Assembly: GCF_030161115.1 (NCBI RefSeq)
Contig: NZ_BSPQ01000013.1
Location: 1-64,000, forward strand
Source: Psychromonas marina
GTDB lineage: Bacteria; Pseudomonadota; Gammaproteobacteria; Enterobacterales; Psychromonadaceae
Reading direction: 5' to 3'
DNA: 64,000 nt
Shown: in pieces, positions 28,817 through 37,146 of the stretch
Layout: each line of letters starts with the position of its first letter
Numbering within the stretch: the first letter of the stretch is position 1
Notes under the pieces: generated by a model
Databases searched by the model: none
What the model saw: only the letters and a program-made list of their open reading frames with translations
Told to the model about the DNA's origin: nothing
Position numbers and translations under genes: made by a program

Positions 28817-29506
28817 TTGAAATTAATTACCGATACATTTAACACCAATCAACAGGCTTCAAACATGAATAATCAGCAAGGTTATATTGATCCTATCGTC
28901 CAACGCGGTAAGCGTATTTTTGATGTGCTATTTTCACTTTTTGCGCTGCTATTCCTATTACCATTACTCCCCTTGATCGCCATCGCAATTAAGTTGGACA
29001 GCAAGGGCCCTGTATTTTATCTACAGTCACGCTTAGGTAAAGCACATCAGGGCAGTCATCCGGTGTTTAACGTAATCAAGTTTCGCACCATGGGCACCGA
29101 TGCAGAAAAAGAAGGCGTCGCAATGCTTGCAACAAGGTCTGACCCACGTATTACGCGCGTCGGTAAATTGTTACGCAAAACCCGATTCGACGAAACACCG
29201 CAATTTATCAATGTATTACTAGGTCAAATGTCGGTGATTGGGCCAAGACCAGAACGACCAGAATTAACCAACGAAATAGATAAGAAACTGCCTTTTTTTA
29301 GTGAACGCACTTATCAGGTATTACCCGGCTTAACTGGGTTGGCACAAATTAATCAAAGTTACCTGGGTAGTGTAGATGATATTGACCAGAAACTAGCCTT
29401 TGATCATGCTTATTCACTCGCTATCAGTGAGCCACTCACCTGGCTAAAAACAGATTGTTCTATTTTAGTAAAGACCGTGTTAACCGTACTTAAGTGTAAC
29501 GGTTAA
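28817..29506 (+). CDS. Undecaprenyl-phosphate sugar phosphotransferase (sypR-like)
   Basis: A 229-residue initiating transferase of the bacterial sugar transferase family (WcaJ/WbaP C-terminal type). It has a single N-terminal hydrophobic hairpin (FDVLFSLFALLFLLPLLPLIAIA), then GPVFYLQSRLG, FNVIKFRTM, TRVGKLLRKTRFDETPQ and SVIGPRPERPEL, the last containing the catalytic Asp-Glu region and the P-R-P motif. It moves a sugar-1-phosphate from a nucleotide sugar to undecaprenyl phosphate, starting the repeat unit. I chose TTG at 28817 because AAGGAT stands 7-8 bases before it; TTG at 28793 and ATG at 28865 are alternatives. Corresponds to sypR. Confidence 0.9.
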   Translation: MKLITDTFNTNQQASNMNNQQGYIDPIVQRGKRIFDVLFSLFALLFLLPLLPLIAIAIKLDSKGPVFYLQSRLGKAHQGSHPVFNVIKFRTMGTDAEKEGVAMLATRSDPRITRVGKLLRKTRFDETPQFINVLLGQMSVIGPRPERPELTNEIDKKLPFFSERTYQVLPGLTGLAQINQSYLGSVDDIDQKLAFDHAYSLAISEPLTWLKTDCSILVKTVLTVLKCNG

Positions 29507-29512
29507 TAAGCA

Positions 29513-30529
29513 ATGAAATGGAACTCTTCTGAGTTAATAAAAGCAACAGTACACAGTGTTTTTTTGTTCATTAATATCATGGTATTGATACTACTACTGT
29601 TACCGATGCTAACAACAAACATGGGAGCTTGGTGGTTAGATAACTTACTTAATTTACAGATTCAATGGTCGCTACTGGCTCTACTATTAATCATCATTAA
29701 TATTTTTTATATTAAGCAATTAAGGGTTATTTCAATACTAATGTTTAGCACGTTAATCAGCATTAATTTACTGCCACTGTATGTATCTGACAGTTCCGCA
29801 ACGACACCTTTATTAATGACACAGACGGATAATAATCAACTTAATATTGCGCAGATAAATTTACGTTACGACAACCCTAACCTTGCACAGTTATTACCTG
29901 TTTTAGGCAATAAAAGTTATGACTTGCTAATCATTCAGGAAGCGTCTGATGAAAAGCATCAATTAATAAAGCAGTTAACTGACTATTACCCTTATCACTT
30001 TGGGATCAGTAAACGACATGCAACACCCGATGGCATGGCCATTTTCTCACGATCACCCATTATTGAGAATAAACTGCATCATTTAGGAGGGCAGCATGGT
30101 CATCTGTTGGAAGTGATATTACAAAAGCAAGGGTTAACGGCACCGATACAGCTTTTTGCATTGCATCCGGTTTCTCCTAGAAATGCACAGCTCTGGCAGA
30201 CAAGAAATGAAACCCTCGCGATACTGTCTGACATTGTCGTTGCTTCACCCTTTACGCACAAACTGGTCGTCGGAGATTTTAATAGTTCACCTTGGTCGGT
30301 GCAGTTTAAAAACTTTCAGCGCACTAGCCAATTAAAAAGCAGTGCAAGCGGGTTTGGTTATATTGCTAGTTGGTCATACAGTGATAAACCGATACTGTCG
30401 CTACTGAGCAGTGTTTACATCGATCACCATTTAGTCAGCGCACCATTTAACGTGGTTAACAAACGACCATTACCGATCCAAGGTTCAGACCATCAGCTGA
30501 TTTTAACTGAGTTGCAGGTAAGCAATTAG
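29513..30529 (+). CDS. Membrane-anchored endonuclease/exonuclease/phosphatase family protein
   Basis: A 338-residue protein with three N-terminal membrane helices (about 10-33, 45-65, 70-92), followed by a periplasmic EEP-fold hydrolase domain (about 110-335). The catalytic signatures are present: IIQEAS (metal-binding Glu), ALHPVSP, VVGDFNSSPWS (Asp/Asn pair) and GSDHQLI (Asp-His). The layout resembles E. coli YafD and related periplasmic EEP proteins. Substrate unknown: it might cleave a phosphodiester such as a lipid or glycan phosphate, or extracellular DNA. It starts six bases after the sugar transferase, so it is in the same transcript. Vibrio fischeri syp, as I recall it, has no such gene, making it a local addition. 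Confidence 0.82.
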   Translation: MKWNSSELIKATVHSVFLFINIMVLILLLLPMLTTNMGAWWLDNLLNLQIQWSLLALLLIIINIFYIKQLRVISILMFSTLISINLLPLYVSDSSATTPLLMTQTDNNQLNIAQINLRYDNPNLAQLLPVLGNKSYDLLIIQEASDEKHQLIKQLTDYYPYHFGISKRHATPDGMAIFSRSPIIENKLHHLGGQHGHLLEVILQKQGLTAPIQLFALHPVSPRNAQLWQTRNETLAILSDIVVASPFTHKLVVGDFNSSPWSVQFKNFQRTSQLKSSASGFGYIASWSYSDKPILSLLSSVYIDHHLVSAPFNVVNKRPLPIQGSDHQLILTELQVSN

Positions 30530-30589
30530 TTTACCAATCAATAATGATTTTTTATGTAGCTTATAATCGATAATATCTTGCAAATGGAT

Positions 30590-30602
30590 TTGCATAATGC
30601 AA
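30590..30602. promoter_or_regulatory. Palindrome TTGCA-N3-TGCAA, putative SypG-type enhancer (unit 4)
   Basis: TTGCA-TAA-TGCAA, perfect, extended to TTTGCATAATGCAAA. A weaker copy (TTGCAAATGGATT) starts at about 30579. It lies about 70 bp before the -24 element. Confidence 0.62.
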
Positions 30603-30665
30603 AAAACCTCTCGTAACACCTCATACAAAAATCATAACCACTTGTTTTTTAATAGATAAATTTCT

Positions 30666-30683
30666 TGGCACGCCCCGTGCAAT
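30666..30683 (+). promoter_or_regulatory. Sigma54 promoter of the sypA-like operon
   Basis: TGGCACGCCCCGTGCAAT: GG at 30667-30668, GC at 30679-30680, 12-base spacing. It is the best match to TGGCAC-N5-TTGCA in the locus and precedes the STAS gene. Confidence 0.85.
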
Positions 30684-30718
30684 AGTTCATCTAACTTCAA
30701 CAGTAAATGGATGAAATT

Positions 30719-31060
30719 ATGAATATTGAACAGTTTGAAACAGACAATAACAACCTCATGATTACGCTAAGTGGCGAAATGGATGCCCTTGGATGTAGTA
30801 AAATTCGTCCTAATTTAGAGCAGATAAGCGCACAGAAACAAGCGCATATTGTTATCGATATTAGCAGGGTGAGTTTCATTGACAGCTCGGGTATTGGCGC
30901 GATTGTATTTCTCTTTAAACGCCTTAAAGAACAACAGCGCACCATGAAAATTACCGGTGTACAGGGGCAACCAAAAGAGCTGATGCTATTACTGCGTATG
31001 GACTCGGCGATCACCATGGAATGTGTAGCAGACGAGGAGATGATGCAATGCGCCCACTAA
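30719..31060 (+). CDS. sypA: STAS-domain protein, SypA-like anti-sigma-antagonist
   Basis: A 113-residue single STAS domain. The phosphorylation motif is IDSSGIG, with Ser56 when counted from the ATG at 30719. That is the same number as the serine reported to be phosphorylated in V. fischeri SypA. In that system the unphosphorylated protein promotes biofilm formation and SypE sets its phosphorylation state. I prefer 30719 to the in-frame ATG at 30707 because a GGATG lies upstream and the numbering agrees. First gene of unit 4, directly behind a sigma54 promoter. Its 3' end overlaps the next gene by 13 bases. The STAS assignment is certain and the SypA role is inferred from family and neighbours. 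Confidence 0.9.
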   Translation: MNIEQFETDNNNLMITLSGEMDALGCSKIRPNLEQISAQKQAHIVIDISRVSFIDSSGIGAIVFLFKRLKEQQRTMKITGVQGQPKELMLLLRMDSAITMECVADEEMMQCAH

Positions 31061-31941
31061 TCCAGACAACAGTCACTGCAGTAAGCCTAGCAGTTTTACT
31101 CACTACCTCAGGCTGTTCAAGTAAACCACCACAGGGTAAAGGCGGTTTAGCAGAGCATGATTATAGTAATCAAAACAATGACTATAGCAATGCTGCTGAC
31201 CACCCTATTGGCCTTGAAAATGCAGTTTATTTTGAACAGCAATTATCACAACGTCATTTAGATGCATTATTAGCAGCAGGTGCAAATACTTGTTTTCCTG
31301 CTAGCATAACCACCATCAAAATTCGCCAAGCAAGAATTGCTCGTCAATTACAGGGCGGCCTTGAACTTGATGCGGTTAACGATTTGATCATCCAACGTGA
31401 TCAACTCAGTCGTTTAGAACGTCGCCTTAATTACGTACAACTACAGGATAGCTGCCTACCCTCGGACAGCTACAACGGTAATGTCTCAGGTAATATCGCC
31501 AAATCTGCAATGCCAATGGCAGAAAGTAATCAGAGCTTAACGGCACTTAGCGAACAACAATTGAAAGAGATCAATGCGCTACTTAATAACAATAACCAAT
31601 TTGTGATTAACTCAACAGCACTGAATCCACGTTATATTGGTCAGCTTTCTGAAGCAACACAGCTATTACGTGCACACCCTCAATACCATTTAAAATTAAC
31701 CGGTCACGCAGACTCAAAGGGTGACCCGGCAGAAAATGTAAAACTTTCATTGGCACGTGCTTCACAAGTAGAACGCTACCTACTTATTTTTGGCTTGAGC
31801 CCTAACAATATTGAGGTTAATGGCAGCGGGTCAAATGAGCCACTTTTTTCTGATGACCAACCACAAGTAAGATTAGTCAACCGTCGTGTCAGCATTGAAC
31901 TGATCAATGCAAATAATTCACCAGAGGTTACGCCAAAATGA
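31048..31941 (+). CDS. sypB: OmpA-domain lipoprotein (SypB-like)
   Basis: A 297-residue outer-membrane lipoprotein. The signal peptide ends in TTSGC (Cys about residue 22). A middle section is rich in Gln/Asn with possible helices. The C-terminal OmpA-like peptidoglycan-binding domain is at about residues 180-290 (LKLTGHADSKGDPAENVKLS, SLARASQVERYL, NRRVSIEL). I chose the ATG at 31048, preceded by GAGGAG, instead of a frame opening at 31021, because this start gives a proper signal peptide. Probably ties the export complex to the cell wall. Overlaps sypA-like upstream and sypC-like downstream. Confidence 0.88.
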   Translation: MRPLIQTTVTAVSLAVLLTTSGCSSKPPQGKGGLAEHDYSNQNNDYSNAADHPIGLENAVYFEQQLSQRHLDALLAAGANTCFPASITTIKIRQARIARQLQGGLELDAVNDLIIQRDQLSRLERRLNYVQLQDSCLPSDSYNGNVSGNIAKSAMPMAESNQSLTALSEQQLKEINALLNNNNQFVINSTALNPRYIGQLSEATQLLRAHPQYHLKLTGHADSKGDPAENVKLSLARASQVERYLLIFGLSPNNIEVNGSGSNEPLFSDDQPQVRLVNRRVSIELINANNSPEVTPK

Positions 31942-34058
31942 ATATTTTAAACTTGAAAAGTACGTTGTTATTTATATTCTTATTGATAGCAATTAAAACA
32001 CCGTTAATGGCCGATTCACAAGATTACCAAATCCAAAATGGTGATCTATTACAAATCTCATTACCTGGTGAAGCGGCACTCAAAGCCCCTTTTCAAGTGG
32101 ACAGACAGGGACGCATTATACTGCCTGAAGTCGGCGCAATGCAGGTTAGTGGATTATCAATCCAAGCGGTAACATCACAAGTGAGTGATCAACTAAAAAC
32201 AGTATTTATTGATGTCGATAATCTTTCTGTTTACCTACTTAAAAAACAACTTATTATCAGTGTACGTGGTTACGTTGAAGAGCCCGGTGAGTTTACCTTA
32301 CAATCTGATGCGTCAATTCAATTAGCCATTTATGCAGCGGGCGGTCTACGTAAAGGGGCACAACTGGATAGATTGCAATTAATTCGTGATAAAAAAACCA
32401 CCGTATTTAATTATAAGAAATACCTAGATAGCGGTGATAGCAGCCTATTACCAACTTTAAGATCAATGGATGCACTATTCATTCCTGCATCACCGATGAC
32501 GGGTAATATAGAGGTTGAATATAACCCTTCTGATATTACTAACGCGGGCGATTCAGCCGATAGCAGCACATCAATTAAAGTGTTTGGCGAAGTCAATCAC
32601 CCCGGCAGCTTTGCATACCGAGAATCAATGGATATCGTTGATTTACTGATGGGCTCTGGTGGTGTGACACGTTATGCAGGTGTAGAAAAAATTCGTGTAA
32701 TTACCGATGGTCAGCCTACCTTATTTAATCTAAAAAAATACCTTGATAGTGGTAATCAACAATACTTACCAACCATTAAACCCGGTGCGACTATTTTTGT
32801 TCCGAAACAAGAAGAAGAGATAAAAAGCGGTGCAAACATGGTTTATGTAATGGGCGAAGTCGCTAAACCAGGAGCCTATGAAAGTACCAAGGGCGCAACC
32901 TTTATGGACATTCTTGCGAATGCTGGTGGACCAACACGTTTTGCAGAATCACGTCAAATTAGAATTATCAAAGCCAACAACAGCATCATTGCATTTGATT
33001 TAAGCGCATATACAGAGGGACGCCTTAACAACATTCCTGCTATCTCGCCTGGTGATGCGATCTTTGTGCCTGAAAAAACCGACATGAATGAAAAATCGTG
33101 GCTTAAAGTGACACCAAACAGAGCAGTACGTGTATTAGGCTCGGTTGTTCACCCCGGTCGTATTGAATGGTCAGATGAGATGTCATTACTGGACCTATTA
33201 GCACACGTTGGCGGCCCAACACCGGAAGCGGATACAGCAAATATTGAAATCGTGGTGCCAATGGGTAATGGCAGTACTAAGGTACATCAATTTAATTTAA
33301 ATGCATTTTTAAAAGATGGCATGAGTGACCAGCAACTCCCTGTTATCAGAGCCGGCAGTACGATCATGGTTCAGCAATTGCCACAGGACCCAAGTGATAA
33401 CAAATCACAGTGGGTACGCCAGTCTTCTGAAAAATCTATTTATATCTTTGGTCAAGTTGGCGCACCAGGGCGTTACATGTTTACCAATGAAATGAATTTT
33501 TTGGATATCCTCGCTGCCGCTGATGGCCCAACTAATGAAGCTGACCTGCGTAATATCCGTATCAATCATCGTGATGATATGCGTAAAGGCGTGAGCAAGT
33601 TAGACCTTGCATTGTATTTTGAGACCGGTGATGACCATCTATTACCACAAGTTAGCACTGGCGACACGATCTACATTCCAGAGAAAGATCGTATCTGGTT
33701 AGATAAATCAAAAGAGAGCACCGTACGTGTATTAGGCGCAGTCAACAAACCCGGTCGCTACCGTTTTGATGACACCATGACCGTATTAGATCTATTAGCA
33801 GAATCAGGCGGCACAGTAGAAGACGCCTACATTGAAAATATTACTGTCGTTAATATGTCATGTTGTCGTGACCAAGCACGTAACTTTGATTTAAAAGAGT
33901 TTACCCGTAGCGCAGCATTTGCAGACCTACCCGTTTTAAGAGCCGGTGATACTGTTTACATTCCTTACCGCAGCGAAAGTGGTTATGAGAAATTCCGTAA
34001 AGGCTTAACCGATGTCATTCAAATTGTTGCGCTAGGTGCATTAATAGGCCTGTTATAA
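31938..34058 (+). CDS. sypC: Polysaccharide export protein with six SLBB domains (SypC/Wza-like)
   Basis: A 706-residue exported protein. Signal peptide of about 25 residues (ends PLMAD), without an obvious lipobox. Poly_export domain at about 30-105 (YQIQNGDLLQISLPGE). Six SLBB-type repeats then begin at about residues 108, 213, 303, 395, 500 and 595, each recognised by a line such as VFGEVNHPGSF, VMGEVAKPGAY, VLGSVVHPGRI or VLGAVNKPGRY. A short hydrophobic C-terminus follows (IVALGALIGLL). It should form the periplasm-spanning export channel. It is longer than E. coli Wza (379) because of the extra SLBB repeats. Translationally coupled to sypB-like. Confidence 0.92.
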   Translation: MNILNLKSTLLFIFLLIAIKTPLMADSQDYQIQNGDLLQISLPGEAALKAPFQVDRQGRIILPEVGAMQVSGLSIQAVTSQVSDQLKTVFIDVDNLSVYLLKKQLIISVRGYVEEPGEFTLQSDASIQLAIYAAGGLRKGAQLDRLQLIRDKKTTVFNYKKYLDSGDSSLLPTLRSMDALFIPASPMTGNIEVEYNPSDITNAGDSADSSTSIKVFGEVNHPGSFAYRESMDIVDLLMGSGGVTRYAGVEKIRVITDGQPTLFNLKKYLDSGNQQYLPTIKPGATIFVPKQEEEIKSGANMVYVMGEVAKPGAYESTKGATFMDILANAGGPTRFAESRQIRIIKANNSIIAFDLSAYTEGRLNNIPAISPGDAIFVPEKTDMNEKSWLKVTPNRAVRVLGSVVHPGRIEWSDEMSLLDLLAHVGGPTPEADTANIEIVVPMGNGSTKVHQFNLNAFLKDGMSDQQLPVIRAGSTIMVQQLPQDPSDNKSQWVRQSSEKSIYIFGQVGAPGRYMFTNEMNFLDILAAADGPTNEADLRNIRINHRDDMRKGVSKLDLALYFETGDDHLLPQVSTGDTIYIPEKDRIWLDKSKESTVRVLGAVNKPGRYRFDDTMTVLDLLAESGGTVEDAYIENITVVNMSCCRDQARNFDLKEFTRSAAFADLPVLRAGDTVYIPYRSESGYEKFRKGLTDVIQIVALGALIGLL

Positions 34059-34104
34059 AGCAATTGAACGTATTGCAAACCGATAACTGAATGGAAGAAT
34101 AGAC

Positions 34105-34842
34105 ATGAATATACCCTATCAGAATATGGAAATTGAACAGATTTACACACAACTACTCGCAACCCCAAAAACATCGTTAGCCGTTTGCTCTGCTGAACAA
34201 GGGGAAGGTGTGACTAGTCTGGCGTTTGCATTAGCGCAACGTTGCTTATTAGCCGGTCATTCAACACTGCTGGTGGATCTCAACCTCTACCGTCCAGCGA
34301 TTAAAGGTGTGTTAGCGATTGATACAACAGCACAGCAAAACAGCACTAACGTGATCAGCAAACATGAAAACATATTACAACAACCACAGCTCGTATTTAG
34401 TCAACATAGCACGATCGTTGTCAGTGGCGTGGTTGCGCCTACAAAAAGAGAACATGTCATGAGACTGCGCCAACCGGGCATATTAGAGCAATGCATCGAG
34501 CAATGGTTGCAGGAATACGATACAGTAATCATTGATAGTTCGCCTTTAAATCGTGTTAACGCACAAAATATTCCTGCTGAGCGTGTTGCAGCAGCTTGTC
34601 ATGGTGCGTTACTAACAGTGCTGGCAGGAAAAACATCGGAAGCCTCTGTGCACAGTGCGGTAAGCAAACTCAATAATGCCAACGCACAATTATTAGGCAG
34701 TGTATTTAATGATCGCGACAACCCAAGTTTAAAAAATGAATTGTTACGTGAAATAAAACGCATTCCAACACTATTATCATGGCTTAGTCGCCCTTTAACC
34801 AACATGATTAAACGTAGCCGTTTTTTAACTTTCGATATTTAA
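34105..34842 (+). CDS. sypD: CpsD/CapB-like ATPase with altered P-loop (SypD-like)
   Basis: A 245-residue protein of the bacterial tyrosine kinase/ParA ATPase group, without membrane helices. The P-loop region reads SAEQGEGVTS where the family has GEGKST: the catalytic Lys is Val36. Walker A' (LLVDLNLYRP) and Walker B-like (DTVIIDSSP) are present. The C-terminus lacks a tyrosine cluster. It would pair with the chain-length protein at 24889 as in Wzc-type systems. The missing Lys and tyrosines argue against normal autokinase activity. It may be a regulatory or assembly ATPase. It is separated from sypC-like by 46 bases and followed after 19 bases by the sypE-like gene. Confidence 0.85.
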   Translation: MNIPYQNMEIEQIYTQLLATPKTSLAVCSAEQGEGVTSLAFALAQRCLLAGHSTLLVDLNLYRPAIKGVLAIDTTAQQNSTNVISKHENILQQPQLVFSQHSTIVVSGVVAPTKREHVMRLRQPGILEQCIEQWLQEYDTVIIDSSPLNRVNAQNIPAERVAAACHGALLTVLAGKTSEASVHSAVSKLNNANAQLLGSVFNDRDNPSLKNELLREIKRIPTLLSWLSRPLTNMIKRSRFLTFDI

Positions 34843-34861
34843 GCAATAGGATGTTTAAGTG

Positions 34862-36388
34862 ATGCATAAACTATTATTAGCGATCAGCCAGCCCGTTTCA
34901 GCACAACTACCACGTGACTTTCGCCATGCTTTACAAGAAATAATTACCGATCAGATACCTAAACTGATCCAACAACGTATATTACTTTGCCTGTCTGAAG
35001 CACTGACTAACCTGATCGAACATGCTAAACCACCAGCAACAGAAATTAGCATTCATTTCACGCAAGAAAGTGATGGTTGGCAATTAACGATATTTGATAA
35101 TAGTGATGCTTGGGATTGTACTGAAAATTTAGATGACGACCTGTTAACGGAGTTCTCTGATCAAGAGAGTGGCCGTGGTATCGCACTAGTACATGCACAG
35201 AGTGATAAAATCGATTATCAACCCGGAAGCAATGATACACCCAATCAGTTACTGCTATTTTGGGCGTTACCAAAAGTACAAATCAAGCAAACCGTCTTAA
35301 TAGTAGAGGATAACAACAGCCTGCTATTATTATATAAAGCCTACCTGATTAAAAATTATCACGTTGTCACGGCGTTAAATGGTTACCAAGCCCTTGAAAT
35401 ATTAAGTACCCATCATATTGATATCGTATTGTCCGATATAAGAATGCCACAAATGAACGGGTTATCACTGCGTAAAAAAATCAATCAACAATCAGGCAGT
35501 GAATTAATCCCTTTTGTTTTTCTTACTTCTCAAGATGATGAAATGGTGCAGGAGCAAGCAGCACAACTAGGCATTGATGACTACTTAATCAAACCGGTGC
35601 AAAAAGCACAATTAATTAATGTCATTAAACGTATTTTAGGACGCTCACAGCAAGTTTATCAGCAATTAACTACGCGACTGGATAAAAAAATCACCGATTC
35701 ATTACCTGCAACCCTAGCAACAAAAGCCCATGGCTGGCGGATGCAAGTGGCAAGCCGTCATACTGGCTCTGGTGGTGGTGATCTCTTGCTACAACACAAC
35801 TTTACCGATAAAACGCAATTGCTGCTTACAGATATAATGGGCCATGATGACAGTGCAAAATTTTTCTCCCATGCATATGGAGGCTATTTACATGGATTGA
35901 TACAATCGATGCAATCAAGCCAAGCACCTGGTTACATCTTACAGCAACTTTCAAACCGTGCATTGGATGACAAACTGCTATCACAAGTGACCCTTACCTG
36001 TTGCTCGTTACAGTTATCTGAAGCGGGCAAAATAAGCATTGCTAGCGCCGGGCACCCTGCTCCGTTATTGATATCCAACGATAATATCAGTGAAATTGAT
36101 ACATCTGGCGTATTACCGGGTCTGCTTGAAGATTGCTACTATGAAAGCAACAGCCTGACAATTATACCGGGACAAAGAATCGCCCTGTTTACAGATGGTT
36201 TATTTGAATCAGCAATAGACAATACCGCCCGCGAACAGCTGCAACAAAAGATAACCGCATCATTATTATCAACATTAAGCCTGCCAATCGAACAGGCATT
36301 AAAGCAGGTAATGACCGTATTCGACCAGCTAACCAATGCTCAACCCAGTGACGATACCTTATTATTGTTACTTGAACCTATTGAGTGA
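34862..36388 (+). CDS. sypE: SypE-like partner-switch regulator (kinase-REC-PP2C)
   Basis: A 508-residue soluble protein with three domains. An RsbW-like HATPase lies at ~10-135 (N-box SEALTNLIEH, Asn50; G-box SGRGIALVH). A receiver is at ~142-262, with phospho-acceptor Asp192 in LSDIRMPQMNG and Lys in LIKPV. A SpoIIE/PP2C phosphatase at ~290-508 has LLTDIMGHD, SAGHPAPL, LFTDGLFES and QPSDD. In V. fischeri SypE the acceptor is also numbered D192, and the two end domains phosphorylate and dephosphorylate SypA. All motifs look intact. The ATG at 34862 follows AGGATGTTTAAGTG; a GTG one codon earlier is possible. Confidence 0.93.
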   Translation: MHKLLLAISQPVSAQLPRDFRHALQEIITDQIPKLIQQRILLCLSEALTNLIEHAKPPATEISIHFTQESDGWQLTIFDNSDAWDCTENLDDDLLTEFSDQESGRGIALVHAQSDKIDYQPGSNDTPNQLLLFWALPKVQIKQTVLIVEDNNSLLLLYKAYLIKNYHVVTALNGYQALEILSTHHIDIVLSDIRMPQMNGLSLRKKINQQSGSELIPFVFLTSQDDEMVQEQAAQLGIDDYLIKPVQKAQLINVIKRILGRSQQVYQQLTTRLDKKITDSLPATLATKAHGWRMQVASRHTGSGGGDLLLQHNFTDKTQLLLTDIMGHDDSAKFFSHAYGGYLHGLIQSMQSSQAPGYILQQLSNRALDDKLLSQVTLTCCSLQLSEAGKISIASAGHPAPLLISNDNISEIDTSGVLPGLLEDCYYESNSLTIIPGQRIALFTDGLFESAIDNTAREQLQQKITASLLSTLSLPIEQALKQVMTVFDQLTNAQPSDDTLLLLLEPIE

Positions 36389-36553
36389 GACAAATAAAGG
36401 TCAGTAGCAATTAACTATAAGCTGTCTAAATAACAGCCAAAACAGCATTAATTTTCACCAAGCAACTGATATATAAGCTAACAATGAGAGGCAGGTAGCA
36501 TTACTAAAAGCAATATAGTGATATAAATTATTTATCAACAGTGAGGAGCAACT

Positions 36554-36937
36554 ATGTTATTTTGGAAAAGTACAAAAAAAATTCTCATCATTGATGATGA
36601 TCGCACCCTATTAAGACGTCTTTCTATACATTTAGAAAAAAATAAAGAGTTAGAGATTATCGTCTCCGATAATGCAACTGAAGGGCTAGCCGTCGCTCAG
36701 AAAATACGCCCGAACTTGATTATCCTTGATTGGATGTTACCAGACATTCAAGGTATCGACCTGCTGGCGACACTAAAAAATAGCAAAAAAACCAATAAAA
36801 TTCCGGTAATTATGCTCACGGGACGCAATAAGATAGGCAATATAGAAGATGCCTTTGAACGTGGCGCAGATGATTATATGGTTAAGCCTTTCTCACTACA
36901 AAAATTAGCTGAGAAATCATTTTTTCTAATGAAATAA
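36554..36937 (+). CDS. Stand-alone CheY-like receiver protein
   Basis: A 127-residue single receiver domain. It has the acidic pair IIDDDRT, the acceptor Asp in LIILDWMLPD (about residue 60), the Thr in IMLTGRN and the Lys in YMVKPFS, so it should be phosphorylatable. There is no output domain. It sits between the sypE-like and sypF-like genes, separated by 165 and 209 bases, with a strong GAGGAGC ribosome-binding site. The likely donor is the hybrid kinase next door, making this protein a phosphate sink or an alternative output. I know of no counterpart in V. fischeri syp. Confidence 0.88.
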   Translation: MLFWKSTKKILIIDDDRTLLRRLSIHLEKNKELEIIVSDNATEGLAVAQKIRPNLIILDWMLPDIQGIDLLATLKNSKKTNKIPVIMLTGRNKIGNIEDAFERGADDYMVKPFSLQKLAEKSFFLMK

Positions 36938-37146
36938 GCTGCTACCTCATCCATAATTAAAGTATTACAAATTACACGACTCAAAGGATTGAATCATGAA
37001 TTACTGTTTATTAAGCTCAATAACTCCCCGAAAAATTATTATTAAATCAACCACAAGCGTTAACTGGCAATAGCCGTCTCCTGCAGCATATAGCATGCTA
37101 TGCGCTAATCTAGGCTATCTCAAGATTATCAATAAAGGTATTAATA

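Noticed and set aside
36996-37073. 25-residue ORF between the lone receiver and the hybrid kinase, with AAAGGA before its ATG
   Set aside because: Too short, no recognisable features and only a weak ribosome site; composition is not different from the surrounding intergenic DNA.
37060-37090. Possible sigma54 promoter before the hybrid kinase (TGGCAATAGCCGTCTCCTGC)
   Set aside because: The spacing between the GG and GC elements is too long for -24/-12 promoters.
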